From assembly GCA_037126765.1 (NCBI GenBank), contig JBBCBC010000031.1:6395638-6459637 (forward strand): a stretch of 64,000 nt of DNA. Reading direction: 5' to 3'. This document shows, one piece after another, positions 34,634 through 46,842 of the stretch. The DNA is from Stenogyne calaminthoides. Taxonomy: Eukaryota; Streptophyta; Magnoliopsida; Lamiales; Lamiaceae. Made by a program: the position numbers and the translations under genes. A model generated the notes under the pieces. The model was not told the origin of the DNA. It saw only the letters and a list, made by a program, of their open reading frames with translations, and searched no databases. The stretch's first letter is position 1. Each line of letters opens with the position of its first letter.

Positions 34634-34795
34634 TGGGCTTGGACAGCTGTGAAAAATGACCTTGGAGAGCGGTTATAACCGCTCTCCAAGTATCAGTTGT
34701 CCAAGCTTGGACAGATGATAAAAACCGCTCTCCAAGAAAAGCACTTGGACAGCGGTTTTAAACCGCTTTGCAAGTTTTAGCTTGGACAATTTGTT
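34634..34795. repeat. Subterminal inverted repeats of the CACTA element
   Basis: The core is a perfect palindrome, CTTGGAGAGCGGTTATAACC running into CGCTCTCCAAG. Around it are GCTTGGACAG, ACCGCTCTCCAAG, ACTTGGACAGCGGTTTTAAA and ACCGCTTTGCAAG. Such arrays are usual binding sites for the DNA-binding transposase subunit in CACTA elements. The same units occur at the left edge of the window. Confidence 0.7.
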
Positions 34796-35204
34796 AACCA
34801 AAGCAAATTATTAACCCATTTGTCTAAGTTAATATATATTTTTTAATTTCGTTTTATATGTTACATAGGCAGTTATTTAACTTTGTCCAATCAATATATT
34901 TTTTTTAATTATTAATTTACATTTTAAAAATCCTATAATAAAACTATAAACCAAAACTTATATATACGTCCAATACCATATAACATAAACCAAAAATCCT
35001 ATAATAAAACCATAAACCACATATATATATACCAAAACATCGAAATATATAAACATACAATCATAAACATCGTCCCAATACACCAAAAACATGAAATATA
35101 TATCATCACAAATATATAATTTAATTACATGCTACCAATATTTCAAACAACATTCACTCAATATCATGATGAATATAAGAATCGATTGTAAAAGGTACCC
35201 CGAA

Positions 35205-38200
35205 TCAATCGTTTTTCCATTTCTCCAGTCTTTTCTTAGAGTAAGACTTGAGCTCACGTTCATAGACAAACTGCAAACAACGAATCAATCAATATAGTAT
35301 GAATTTTTATTCAATCAATAATAATTTAAATAAATCGATAAATTGACTTACATTGAGAGGAATGTTCGTTAGAGAAGCGCGGATTATATCTTCTATAAAG
35401 CAACACACAAAATGTCCACAATGGTCATTATCTCGTTGCCTCGGAACCTGTTGATTAACAATTATAATCACGTATTACAATTATGATTTCTTTCTATTAA
35501 TTAGTTTGATAATTTACTAAATTAAATTTACCTTAATGTTAATCCAGTTCACTTTATTTAACTTGGATCTTGAACCTTGACTCTGAAGACGACTCGATAC
35601 ATCGTCATCACACTATTATTATTATAATTAAAAAATAAAAATAGATTAAATATGCATAATTTTAAAAGTAAAACAAATCATTGTATAGAATATTAAAAAT
35701 GAACTTACGCTTCCATATATGAAACGAGATCAGGGCGATTTGAATAAACTCCATCATGAGCTGGGTCCATAAAATACACACTTAATGTATTCATGTGTAT
35801 GGCGACCAGCACCCAATGGTTCCTATATTATATTGAGAATATTAAAATTAACTGCAAATTTAGCATATATATGTACAAATATTATAAACATGAATACAAA
35901 TTTTAACGAAATGTTTATCACTCACCCCACATTTGTTGGCCAAAAAAATGAGATGACCGCTCCCGATTAGATTCAAAGATATGATTAACGAACCCATCCA
36001 TGGTGCATGTACCTTATCACCCATTATGCAAGACACTTGGGTGGAGACGCTGAGAGTACATTCCACTTGCTCGGTTATCTCTCGGAGAAATATACCTCAC
36101 CCAAATATCTTTAACCAACATATATACGCTTAATTAATATTTAAAAAAAAAAATTAAACTATCTGAAAGTGAATATTGAGAATTAGTAAACACATACCGA
36201 GGTAAAGGGCTATGGTGGTTGCACTCAACCACTCGTCATTCAAGACTTGGCAAGACATGTTCCTCACTAACGAATTCTTGGAAAGTATTCTCGATGAAAG
36301 TGAGCAAGCATGGGAGGCGTGGCGATATCGAAAGCATTAGGCGATACCATCCGGTGCACCCTAGGCGTAAATGATCATCGTGATCTAAGTCTCGGTCATG
36401 GGATAACCAAGTTCGAACGCGATTGGAGTCCCTCGTTCTCCCCTCAATTTCTCTTTAGCCTCATGTGGTGTCGGCAAGATTCTATAATTAATTTGCAATT
36501 TTATTTAGAACCACAAATAAGATAATGAACTTTAATAACAAATATTTTACCCTCATGGTGCAGAGACCAAGTTTTTCGGCCATTTGATGAAGTGCCCGAG
36601 CCATTTATTCGGATTGTGGCGGCTTCATCGATTGGTTTTGCACCGATTGAATCCTCTTGTCCGACACGGGTACATCGAGTGTGACCTCACGAAAACCGGG
36701 AGTGATGGGATGACCATGAATCATTCCATGGGAGTTGGGTAACGAGCTTTGTGGCCACCAACCGATTGGGATCCTCCAAATAAAGGTAGAAAAAAGGTCG
36801 ATTATTTGTTGAATAAGATATTTAGTTAGAAAATTTTAATACACTAGTCTTTAATTAAAACAAATGTGAGACATGCATATATCGATACACGAGAGGCGTT
36901 TTGAAGTGCCTCAATAAAGTCGTCCCTAGGGTTAGTGAAAACATAGCATTAAGCGACACTATGTTCACACTTGCTCCTTTCGGCGACATTCCGTGGCTCG
37001 TTCTTTCTCTCGGACCTCAAGCGTTCACATCTTTAGACAACTTGGCAACTTTGTTCGTTAGTATACCCACCATATTCATGGCTTGAAGACCGGTGCCATT
37101 GCTAAAGATGTCTTAAAATCACGCCATATCCGACACTTTCTCGTAAGTGGTAGGGATGCTCTGGCGACCCATAGCCCGCAATCCAAGCAGATGATCGAGG
37201 GCGAACATGCGGATGTCGTCAAGGCGTCATGGTGCGAGATAGACGCTCCGAATCACAAAAATAAAAGATTATTATTTAATTATTTATTTATAAATAATAG
37301 TTAGTAATTGAAAGATAAATTAATGGATAGATTACCACTTCTTCGATGATCGTTGTGCCTTTGGGATCGTGAATATTCCTGTCTCGACCCTTTCTGGTAG
37401 TCCGAAATAAGTCGAAAACGGGTAACAATAGGCTCGCTCTCTCCGGTTTTTTCTTCTTTCTTCTTTCTACGATAGTGATGAGCGTGTCCCTTTATTAGAT
37501 ATATTAAAAGTGAATATATAAAAAAAAAATTAAAAGTTAGGATTTTGATCTCACCATATTTTCTCTTATTCGGTGCATAACCTTTGTTCGATCCACGATA
37601 TCGCGCCTCCATCGACTTGGCTTGATCGCGATTTTTATTACTTCGATTCTACAATTATAATAGAAATATGATAAACTTTGAAAAACTTAGGGCATTAGAA
37701 ATTGAGGAAATGACATTGATCAATTTTTACGGAAATCATCCTCCATAGCTCTTGCTCACAAACTCCTCCCGGTATGGAGCCACCATAGGGCTATTACGTC
37801 TGTGGGAGGAGGACTAGTAGAGTAAAGACCGGTTTAGGATCTCGTGTGTTACTTCTCAACCAAGTCAGGAAATTCTTGGCCATTACTCGACTTGCGACAA
37901 TATTTGCTTTCTTTTTGAGGTCAAGACCTCCGAATGTAGTCTATCGCATATAACATAACAATTTAGTAAATTTAAAGATACTACAACTTTCAATAAATAT
38001 ATAATTAACATACCGTAAGCTCGTCCCATAATCTTTCCTTCAAAGGAGTCGGTTTGAAACTACGCCGATCCTTGGTGGCAAAGACGATAGGGATCACGCT
38101 CGATTGCGGCTCAATGTAGAAGGACAACAACTCACTCTCTTTTCCTATTGCTTGTCCAAACCCATTGAACGATAACTGCAATAACATAGTATTTAATTAG

Positions 38201-38487
38201 GTTCAACGATCAATCAATATATTCATCGATTTCAAACTGTTCAATTGTAATAAAATTACCTGAAGTGTTTTCCCCTTGCTACGAGCTCTCTTAATAGATG
38301 ACATGGTGACTATACCCCGAGTGCGCTTCTCCCCGGAGCTGCTAGTGGTGGTGGGAGCATCAGTGTCACACTCTCTCAAGTCATCAGGATGTTGTCGATC
38401 ATATGCACCATGATCATATGTGCCATGATCTCCATCAGAATATCCATCATCATCTCCATCATCTCCGGGATATGGCAAACGAGACAT
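35205..38487 (-). CDS. CACTA transposon protein: transposase-like part plus Ulp1-type C48 protease domain
   Basis: The N-terminal exon is 38260-38487 (MSRLPYPGDDGDDDGYSDG, acidic). Exon 38014-38175 contains GQAIGKESELLSFYIEPQSS and PLKERLWDELT, the pattern of the Ptta/En/Spm plant transposase family. Further pieces at about 37800-37940 and 37560-37620 include NRDQAKSMEARYRGSNKGYA. The C-terminal part is Ulp1/C48-like. Exon 35709-35822 has NHWVLVAIHM and FMDPAHDG (candidate His and Asp); exon 35352-35447 has QRDNDHCGHFVCCFIED (candidate oxyanion Gln and nucleophile Cys); exon 35205-35270 ends in a stop. A further exon lies near 35532-35614. I could not join all exons in one frame (at least one phase clash between 35709-35822 and 35532-35614), so the gene may be decayed. 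Confidence 0.55.
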
Positions 38488-39096
38488 GATCCTGTAAAGC
38501 AGAAGAAACAACATTTAATAAACAAAAAATAAACAATATTCAATAAACTATAGGAACTAGAGATGCCTATAGGAAAGACAATATGAAGACTACTTCTCAA
38601 GACAATTATCTTAAAGTATTAAACCTAAAAGCATACCTAACCATACTTAATCTACATTCATTTTAATTTTCTAATTTTGAAATCCTTCCAATTTTTCACT
38701 CATTCACAATTTTTGTTACTTCTCAAGACAATATGTATCCTAATGTATCACCATTAATCATCATTAATCATTAATCACTATCCATTCATTAAATTAATAA
38801 CCAAAATATATCTTAATGTATTAATTCTAATTTATGCTTAAATCCTCACACAAGCATATTATCAAACACCTTAAGTGCATTATTCATCTCTAACAAAATG
38901 TTCATTTCTAACACTAACAAAAATTCATTCAAGCCACTAACAACAATTAATCCAAGCTACTAATAACAACAATATAATTAAACCAACATTAATCCCACAC
39001 TAACAACAATTAATCATAACAAATTAGCTATATATATCCTAACAATTAATCCCAAACATATATATATAAACACATTTATATTTATATATATATATA
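38488..39096. other. AT-rich 5' side of the CACTA gene with TA-rich target unit
   Basis: No coding signal. Near 39020-39060 lies ATATATATCCTAACAATTAA followed by TCCCAAACATATATATA. The same unit recurs twice between the two retrotransposons (50916-51009), suggesting that A and B inserted into one TA-rich repeated stretch. Confidence 0.55.
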
Positions 39097-40646
39097 TATA
39101 GGTCCCGAACGGGTTTTGTGAGGGCAGAAGTCTAGAGGGGAGGGGTGAATAGACTTACGAAAAATTTTTGTCAGATCGAGGTGTGATGGCGATTAGCTTT
39201 GATCGAGTGCAAAGTGAATCGATTTGGTCGATATCTAACTTCTTGATCGCTCAAGGCAGATCGATTCGTATCTATCGGTTTAAGCGATTTGTCGCGGGAA
39301 GCTAAGTTTTACCGTGTGAAAAACCGGTTTTAGTAAATCGATTCCAAAGTCGACTTTTTAAACGGTTGACTAAAGTGTCAAACTTGATCGGATCGAAGCT
39401 TGGTGCTAGTTGATCTTAACTTATAATATGTATCACGACTTTAATAGTTGTGTGCGATTGTGTAAGTGATTAATCAAAGAGTAAAAAGACACACAAGATT
39501 TATAGTTGTTCGGACAAACCGATCCCTACGTCCCTCTTCCCTATCACAAGGGGCACCAACTAAACCAACCAATGGACTTAGATTTTTGTGTTAGTCAACA
39601 CAAGACACCAACAGATATTTAAGGAGTTCTCACTCAACCGATCCCGAAATCGTAACTAGAAACCCTAGATGCGAAATCTTGCTAAACAACTTAACCTAAC
39701 TTTGGGTTTGGGTAAGATTGTTTTGGTTCCAACTATGAAATCTTTTCTAGTTTTTAAGTAGCCCTAATGACTAGATGAAAAGATTTATGTGCTAAGAACT
39801 TATGGGATTGAACACTATAGAAAATAATCTTCAAGTTAGGTTCGTCGTAGATGCGGAAATCGATTATAGCTTGAGCTTCTTGATAGTTTAGTGTATTCAC
39901 TCTGAAGTGTAATCCCATATATATAGACCTCGAAATCAAAGAGCCGTTGGGAAGCAATTTGAATTTCGGGCTATATTTAGTAGACTTGCGAGATTGATGT
40001 GGCGTCTTGAGAGCGGCATGGCCAAAGCGTGGATAGTGTCTTTTATAGCCGTTAGAAGCGGCACCAAATCCGTAATTGTCGGCTCCGATCATCGTGTCTT
40101 GTTCTTATTGGTTAGCGAAGCACTTTTCGGTGTTGTTCCACCAACTAGGCTTGACATTCTTCTTGTTCGGATCATAAGCGTATGATTTGGTGAAACATCG
40201 ATTTTTCACTGGTGGTGACTTTGATCGATCAAAAGCGGTCGATCTACCGATAAGTCTTACGGTGCGGTTGTCTTAGCTTCAACTAGCGGACTCGGTGATG
40301 TAGGTCTTACAGTGCGATCTTACGGAAGTCATCGATCTTCAAGTCTTGAATTTGAGCTTCGTGACTTCAATTTGGGATATCGACTTGATCGGATCGATCG
40401 ATCTTACGTCCTTCTCTTGCCTTACGGCGCATCGGGATATCGGTTGTTCTTTAGATCTTGGATCGACCTATACATATTGAGGTTCCCCTCAATATGTGAC
40501 CTATCTTCTACATCGGTTGTTCTATACAATAATTATCTTTGGTATTCTATAAGCGGTAATAAAAACATCGAAATTACCTAATGTGTCCGATTTGGTCCTT
40601 TTACATGTGTTTTAGAACTTTCATCAAAACTCTAAATTTCCCAACA
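39097..40646 (-). repeat. 3' LTR of retrotransposon A
   Basis: It aligns along its length with 49369-50915 and 51010-52555. The right edge is ...TTTCCCAACA followed by a T-rich run (a purine tract on the minus strand, a plausible plus-strand primer). The left edge shows TATAGG where the other LTRs have TGTAGG. Confidence 0.85.
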
Positions 40647-40853
40647 ATTTTTTTTGATGAAACCAAAACACTTTGAGAAACCAATCACGAGTTGATAAAA
40701 TATAGAGCGATAAAAGCACATAATCAGAAGACAATGAAATTTTGTCTTAGGATCAGAAAATAAACTTTTCTTTCATTAGATTTGTCGATTACATATTAGA
40801 TCAGAAAAGTTTGAATTTAAAAAACAGCTGATCCTGAGAAGTCTTCTGATTCT

Positions 40854-43800
40854 TCACTCTTTAGTCTTGTATCCTTCTGACATTTCTCTTTGATCTTGAG
40901 GGATATTGAAAATCTTGTATAGTTTCCATTTGACATCATTGATCTGCTGAGGATCAGTTATGCGCGTTTTGCTCAGGATGTCAAAATAGAACCTCTGAAA
41001 TGCCAGTCTGTCAAATGATCCGTCTGCCTTCTTCGAGTAATCTAACATATCATACTCTTGGCGAGATATTTTTACATTGATTATCTTGGCCTCATTTTCC
41101 AGATACTTCAGAAAATCTGGATATTTGTTTTCCAACCAGTTGAGGAATTACGCATGCGGAGATTCTTCTTGTGGAACAAGATCTAGAACAAAGGCATCGA
41201 AGCCATTCGCCGATCTTATTCCATACCTCAAACCTATCGGCGTGTGCGGCGTTTTTTTGGAATGATCTCATCAACTCTTCTTTGGCGGTGAGGTTCCTCT
41301 GATTTTCGGCCTTTCCTTTCTTCGCCCTCGTCCCGAATTTCTTCTTGAGATCTTACGTTTCGCTAATTTTTACGCCCTTCTCTCTTCTTCACATATTCGG
41401 GCTTCTTCCGCAATCTACTCTTTGGACAGTTTCTCAGCTAGTTTCTTATCTGCCTGAATTTGGCTAGTTGTGCTTCTTGTGACTTTCTTAGTCCGAGTAT
41501 TTGGTACAAGTTGTGATGTCCCAAAGCACCAAGAACTACCTTTCTTGCCTTTGACTTTTCCATCTTTTCGAAATTTCGTTAGCAAAAAAAGATCCGGATG
41601 GTCTAGTCTTTGTCCATGGGATTCAACCGGCTCGAATCGGGTCTTCATTGTTACGATAGTGTCATTTGGTTTCTCAATCTGTCCTTCCCCTTTTTGGTTT
41701 GATCAAAAAAAAAGCGGTGAGGTGGGAAGTCGGAGATCAAAGTCGATCGATATCGCCTCTGTTGAGATCGCAGCAGATAAACCTTGAGCTTGAGCGGTTA
41801 GATTTTGAACCTTCGAGATCAGCTCAGTCTTGACAGATTCCACGGCAGGAGAGAGAGTAAGAATTAGTTTGTCAAGTTTCTCTTCAATCAATTCTAGCTT
41901 TTCAGTGAGCATCAGAAAAGAAACTTGTTGTTGATCAACCTGAATTAGCTTGTCATCAAGCGATTTTATAAGCTCGGCGAGACGGGTTGGTCACGGTTTG
42001 GGGAGAACCGATCTTTGATTGCCTCAACTGGGAAATAGTCAATTCCCTTTGATCTGTTATTTCTTTGAGGCCATCTCTGCCTCGATCGATTATCACTCCC
42101 TCAACTTCTTCTTTCGGGAGATCTTTGAGACATGATCGATCTCACGAAGTTGATCGTGATGATGTGAGATGTAGGAATGTTATGTGTCACTTGATCTGTT
42201 TTTGATTGTTTGTGCCTCGAGTGGTTGGTCATGAAGCTGCGACACAGTTCCACTATCATCGGCGACTCCCGCATCCTTCATAGGAACATCTCGCTTGAGA
42301 GCTTCTTCGCCGATCTCGAGTTCACCTTGTTGATCAACCCGAACTTCGCGTGGATCGGGGCTTTGATTGATTCAAGCGATTATCGGCTCGGTGGTGATCT
42401 ACTTGAGTAGATTTCTTCATATCGAAATCAAAATCGCAAATTCATCGGCACCTCCCATCATTCTATAATCATCATAAAATCGAGAAGTTCTTTAACCGGA
42501 GATCTTTCGGTGAGGATCTCCATAATTTCCTCTCTAATAACAGGATGGGCTATCGTTTTTTCTGGATACATCTCATCAATTTCTCGTTCAATTTGCATTT
42601 CGACCATTTTTCGGTGATGGTCTTGGATGATCTGGACTCGAGAATTATTTGTTCGGATCGACGATTCCGGTTGATGAGATGTGGAGGTTCTCCGTGGTTC
42701 TTGAGTAGGCGGAAGTTGGTGATTGGTTGAACTGCGAGAGGTTCTCTTGTCGAAATAATTACATCGGCTATGCGGCGGAAGGTGATCTTTTCGCGAACCG
42801 ATGATGGAATCAGGTTGGCGGGCGGTGGAAGAAGGAGAAACATGCTCAGTAGCCAGAAGTCTGAGCGGTGAATCAACTCGAGATTGAGGAGAAGGAGATT
42901 GTTCGTCTCTTGCTCTTCCCTCAGAATGTTCTGGCGAGCTCTCAACTTGAGAAGCCTGCCTGTCTGATTTTTCGCCTGATTTTTGTGGCTCATCAGGTTG
43001 CTCTGGCACTCCTTCTTCATCTGACTCGTCTTCCAGAAACAGAGTCATGGAGGCCTATTTTGCCTTCTTCGGCCTCTTTTCCTGAGCCTTCACTAGTTTT
43101 CTCTTTTTCTTTTGGGGAGCATCTGGTGTAAACGTGGCTGTCTCCTTGGTTTTTCCTTTCTTCACCTTTGGAGGGGTGGGCTCATATCATCATCAGGTGG
43201 CCCATATATGACTGAAGTGGTTGTGAGGAAGGCCTTGTAGGACTTCAGTCCATTCTGATTCCATTCGGCATTTGGCATTTTGTCTTTCAGAATAACTGCA
43301 ACCTTGTTGAGATTGCAGATCCTCTTCTTCAGATAGACCTGCCTCATTTCATTAACTCCAAATTTTTCATGTTCTTGGAGCAGAATGACCTTCAGAAAGC
43401 CATGCCAATTGATATTCTTGGCTTCATCGATTATCGCAGTCATGCGTTGTACAATTTTACGGATGTTAGAGCATCTGGGCTGAATGAGATACCCATGATT
43501 GTTTTTGACAATATGTCAAACAACTGTCGGTATTTTCTTTTTAACATCGGTCTGACAAATCCTGCGGTCTGATGTTTGTCAGCCTCTCTGAAGAGTTCAT
43601 TTCTGATCAGCTCATCTTCATTCTCCCTGTAATGAGCAGGCGAGATTCTCCCTTTTGGCAAGTTTGAGCAGACGCGAGATATGTCGAGATTCGACGATCG
43701 ATCTCCTCTCCGTTAACTGATGAAATCAGTTCATCTCCAGGATTGTCCGTATCCACCTTCAAATTCCTTAAGAACTCGAGTGCTTCGTCTTTGCATCCTT

Positions 43801-43975
43801 TGGATTGCAATGGAGCGGACATAATTTTTTCAAGACCTCATTTCTTGAGATTTGTTCAACTTCCATGGATTCTCGGATCGCGTGACACCAAATCGTGCAT
43901 AAATTTGTCATCGACAATCTTTGTTGCGAGATCAGCATAGTTGCACATAATCTTTCCCATTCCGTGAGTGGCCAT
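40854..43975 (-). pseudogene. Extra ORF downstream of pol in retrotransposon A (many frameshifts)
   Basis: It starts MATHGMGKIMCNYADLATK at 43975 and ends at a stop at 40854. The reading runs through short frames at 43607-43822, 43440-43661, 43162-43443, 42458-43048, 41703-41912, 41415-41648, 41092-41274 and 40854-41135. Visible parts are an N-terminal region with conserved KNINWHGFLKVILLQEHEKF, a Lys-rich stretch, a Ser/Gln/Pro-rich region, a coiled-coil-like part (LTEKLELIEEKLDKLILTL) and a C-terminal SRQEYDMLDYSKKADGSFDR. An extra ORF between pol and the 3' LTR is known in some plant copia lineages (SIRE type, called env-like), but I see no clear signal peptide or membrane segment. Function unknown. 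Confidence 0.6.
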
Positions 43976-46157
43976 CTACAACAAGATAGACTCGATTAAA
44001 ATTGTGTATAAGCATAATGATATCATATATTGATTATCAGACCTATTCACAGGCCTAGTAATCGATAAACACATACGGATATCAAGAAAAGATAAGGCAA
44101 ATCGCAGGATAACATATAGACAAAATCTATGATCGATGGATTTTAGAAAAGAAATTCATCAAATAACCAGAAATTACCAGATTCAGTTTTTCGGAAGATA
44201 AGTTTGAATCGCAAGAAAACACTTTGAATCACAAAAAGGTAATTTTGAGTTTTCAGAGAATAAATCGCAAGTTTTTGAGAATAAGAAAACTCTGGTAGGG
44301 TTTTGATGAACCTTATAAGGAGGAGGAGGGAAAAACGAGATAGGAAGATCAACCGTTTGAAAAGATTAAACGATCCAGATTGAACGGTTTTGATCGTGTG
44401 GTCAGGAAAAGCACGTACGATTGCCTTTTGGATTTAAAAGCACATTTTGTGGCAATTAATACATGTACCCCACGTCCGCATTAAATATTTTGCAGGAAAT
44501 ATGTCACAAACGTAGTGTGTACAGTAAGGCAAATATTATCAGATAAAATCAGATAAGTAGGCAGTAAACAAGGAAAGAAATCGTGATCTAGTTGGTCGAT
44601 ATTGTGTCGATCAATACCACTTGTAGTTGATGATTCCACTTGTTGATCTTAGTTTTGCCTAATCCTTATAATTTCCCAATTGTCCTTTTCAAACCGATCC
44701 GCTTCTTCTTTTTGCGTCCGATTTTTCCTTTCGATCGATCCTCCTTGATGGGTTGAAGTTCCCCATTCAACTGTTATTTCTGATTTCTTATTGACTGATC
44801 TATCTTATTTGTTGAGGTAGCATACTCAACTGATCTTCCTTAGCAGATCAGTCTCTTATCTAATCAGATTTCAGTTGACCTAATCTGATTCTACTCAGAC
44901 CAAGTCAATTCTTGGGATAAGTGTTACCGCCAAAACTTAGTTCTTGAAGATTTGAATAGTAATCTCGATTCCTAAGTCAAGACGATTTGACATTTGTAAT
45001 GATAGTCTCGATACTTTGGAATGTCAAATCGCCATAAATTTATCCAATAATCAGTCGCGTGATTCCTACACGCTGTCCTTGTGATGCAGATTTCTCTAAA
45101 AGGTTCTGAGAAATCAAATTTGCATTTTCACCCTTGCTTGACCTCTATAAATTGGACCAATGATTTACACAACATAAACCATTCACCATACTTATCTTCT
45201 TTGTAAAATCATGTTCTCTGGTGAACCCTTATTTTAAATTGAAACTTTTAAGAAACACCTTTACCCATTTTTCAATGATTTGACTTTCTCAAATCAACCA
45301 TGTGTGTCCCTTATTACTATTTTAAATGCGTCATCAAAGATTACACATTCAATTGTTGCCAAACTTCTACCACCACAGTGGGCGGATCTCTTCATCTGGC
45401 GAGAGGACACTTCTCTAACCGTATGCACCTTGTGTGTCTATCAAGATAACGGAATTAGCATCAACGGACTCGATCGATATAAAACATGAGTTTGATACGG
45501 TCTAGATCGGATAATAGGCGATCTTCATTATATCAACTCAATTTTTTCATGCGACACATGTGCCCATAAGGTTTTTGAACCACTTTCTTGGCACATGTGC
45601 TCCATTTAACAGCTGGAGAGCCCATTGACTTTAGCTCTAAGGGCTCCTGACTTAGAAATCCTATCAACGCCGCTCTCGCTCCATTAATTTTAGCTTCCTG
45701 AAGTGGCTTTAGGATTATTTCAAAGCCTTTTCTCCCCTTGTTAAGTGGGGAAAATGGGAACATCAGTTAAAATCTCTCTCTCCCCCTTCAAGGGTTAGGC
45801 TTAGGGGTTTAAGGTTTAGGGTTTATGTACTGACCTCCGGGTCCTTTTGTAACTTGTAATGTAAATCTGACCTTCGGGTCTTTATCAATGAAAATTTCTA
45901 TTATTCCATTGTTGTGTAAATTTTCTGTTTTCTTATGCGATATAAGCTTTAATCTTGTGAAACTTGCTTGTTGAATATCAGCTTAATCAACTTATAAAGA
46001 ATGAAATAACCAAACTGACTTAATCATATAATCCTTAATCGATCGATTCCTTTAATCGATAATCCAGAATCGATCGCTTTTCATATCGGTTCTTGATCGA
46101 TCTTACGATCGATTGAGATACCAAACTCAATGATTCCTCTTAACTTTGGTTAGTCTC
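43976..46157. other. Conserved non-coding interval between RNase H and the extra ORF (A)
   Basis: About 2.2 kb without coding features. It has a counterpart at about 55.95-58.15 kb in element B. Shared landmarks are CCACGTCCGCATTAAAT, ACACGCTGTCCTTGTGATGC, ACATGTGCCCATAAGG and ATCAATGAAAA, so it is an inherited part of the element. Confidence 0.6.
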
Positions 46158-46842
46158 TTAACCAAATTTGGTTCTCGAGATTAGTCCATCAAACATTTTA
46201 GGTGCTTTTTTCTCCAAGATCCGAAGCCCTAGCTCATTGCATAATTCTCGAATCGATCTCACTAGTGGCTTGGTTAGAATATCGAACTTTACGTATATCG
46301 GTATGAATCTTTTCCATTTCGATATTCTTCTTTTCAACATGATCTCTTATAAAATGGTGTCTCGACATCCACATGCTTGCATCTTGTATGTAGAAACGAG
46401 ATTACGAGTGATTGCAATAGCACTATTATCGCATCACAGAATATAGGTACATTCTTAGCTACAATGTTATAATCCCTCGATTCGACTAAGCTAGAAGCGA
46501 TTGGAAGCAACGATTTTCTTGACCATATATTACCTTGTTAGTAGATGTCGAATCGATGTCTCGCTTTTTTGAAAACCACGAGATCGGTTTACTTCCTAAA
46601 AACCGACATGTTCTCGAGGTTGATTTTTTCATCAATCTTGCAACCTCCATAATCGTAATCGAATACCCACTAAGTTTCTAGATTATCATCGATGGGTAAA
46701 ATAAACCAAGGTTTCTTTGTCCCTTCAGATACTTAAGAATGGCTTAGGCTTTCAGGTGGCTTTGCATTGGATTTGCGAAATCCGCACATACACCCTCTTG
46801 CCAAAAGTGATATCCGGTCTTTGGCGATCGGTATAGTAAAGA
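46158..46842 (-). pseudogene. RNase H and RT C-terminal remnant of element A
   Basis: ILTKPL and RELCNELGLRILEKKAPKM (46158-46340) are the usual copia RNase H C-terminus and tail. The part up to about 46842 matches the C-terminal RT/RNase H region of element B. Beyond that point the sequence matches what lies before protease in B. Frames are broken every 100-200 bp. Confidence 0.65.

Larger units (their letters stand above)
34620..39096 (-). mobile_element. CACTA (En/Spm-like) DNA transposon, one end and body
   Basis: A terminal CACTAATACACATTTGGG begins at 34620 after TTA. At 34640-34790 it is followed by a cluster of inverted subterminal units (CTTGGAGAGCGGTTATAACC and partners). Coding material on the minus strand (35205-38487) combines a transposase-like part with a Ulp1-type protease part, as in plant CACTA elements. 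No closing TAGTG terminus is seen before the copia block at 39097, so the other end is probably beyond the nested retrotransposons or lost. Confidence 0.7.

Noticed and set aside
40312..40581. 89-codon plus-strand frame inside the LTR of element A
   Set aside because: The frame is not kept in the other two LTRs and lies antisense to the element.
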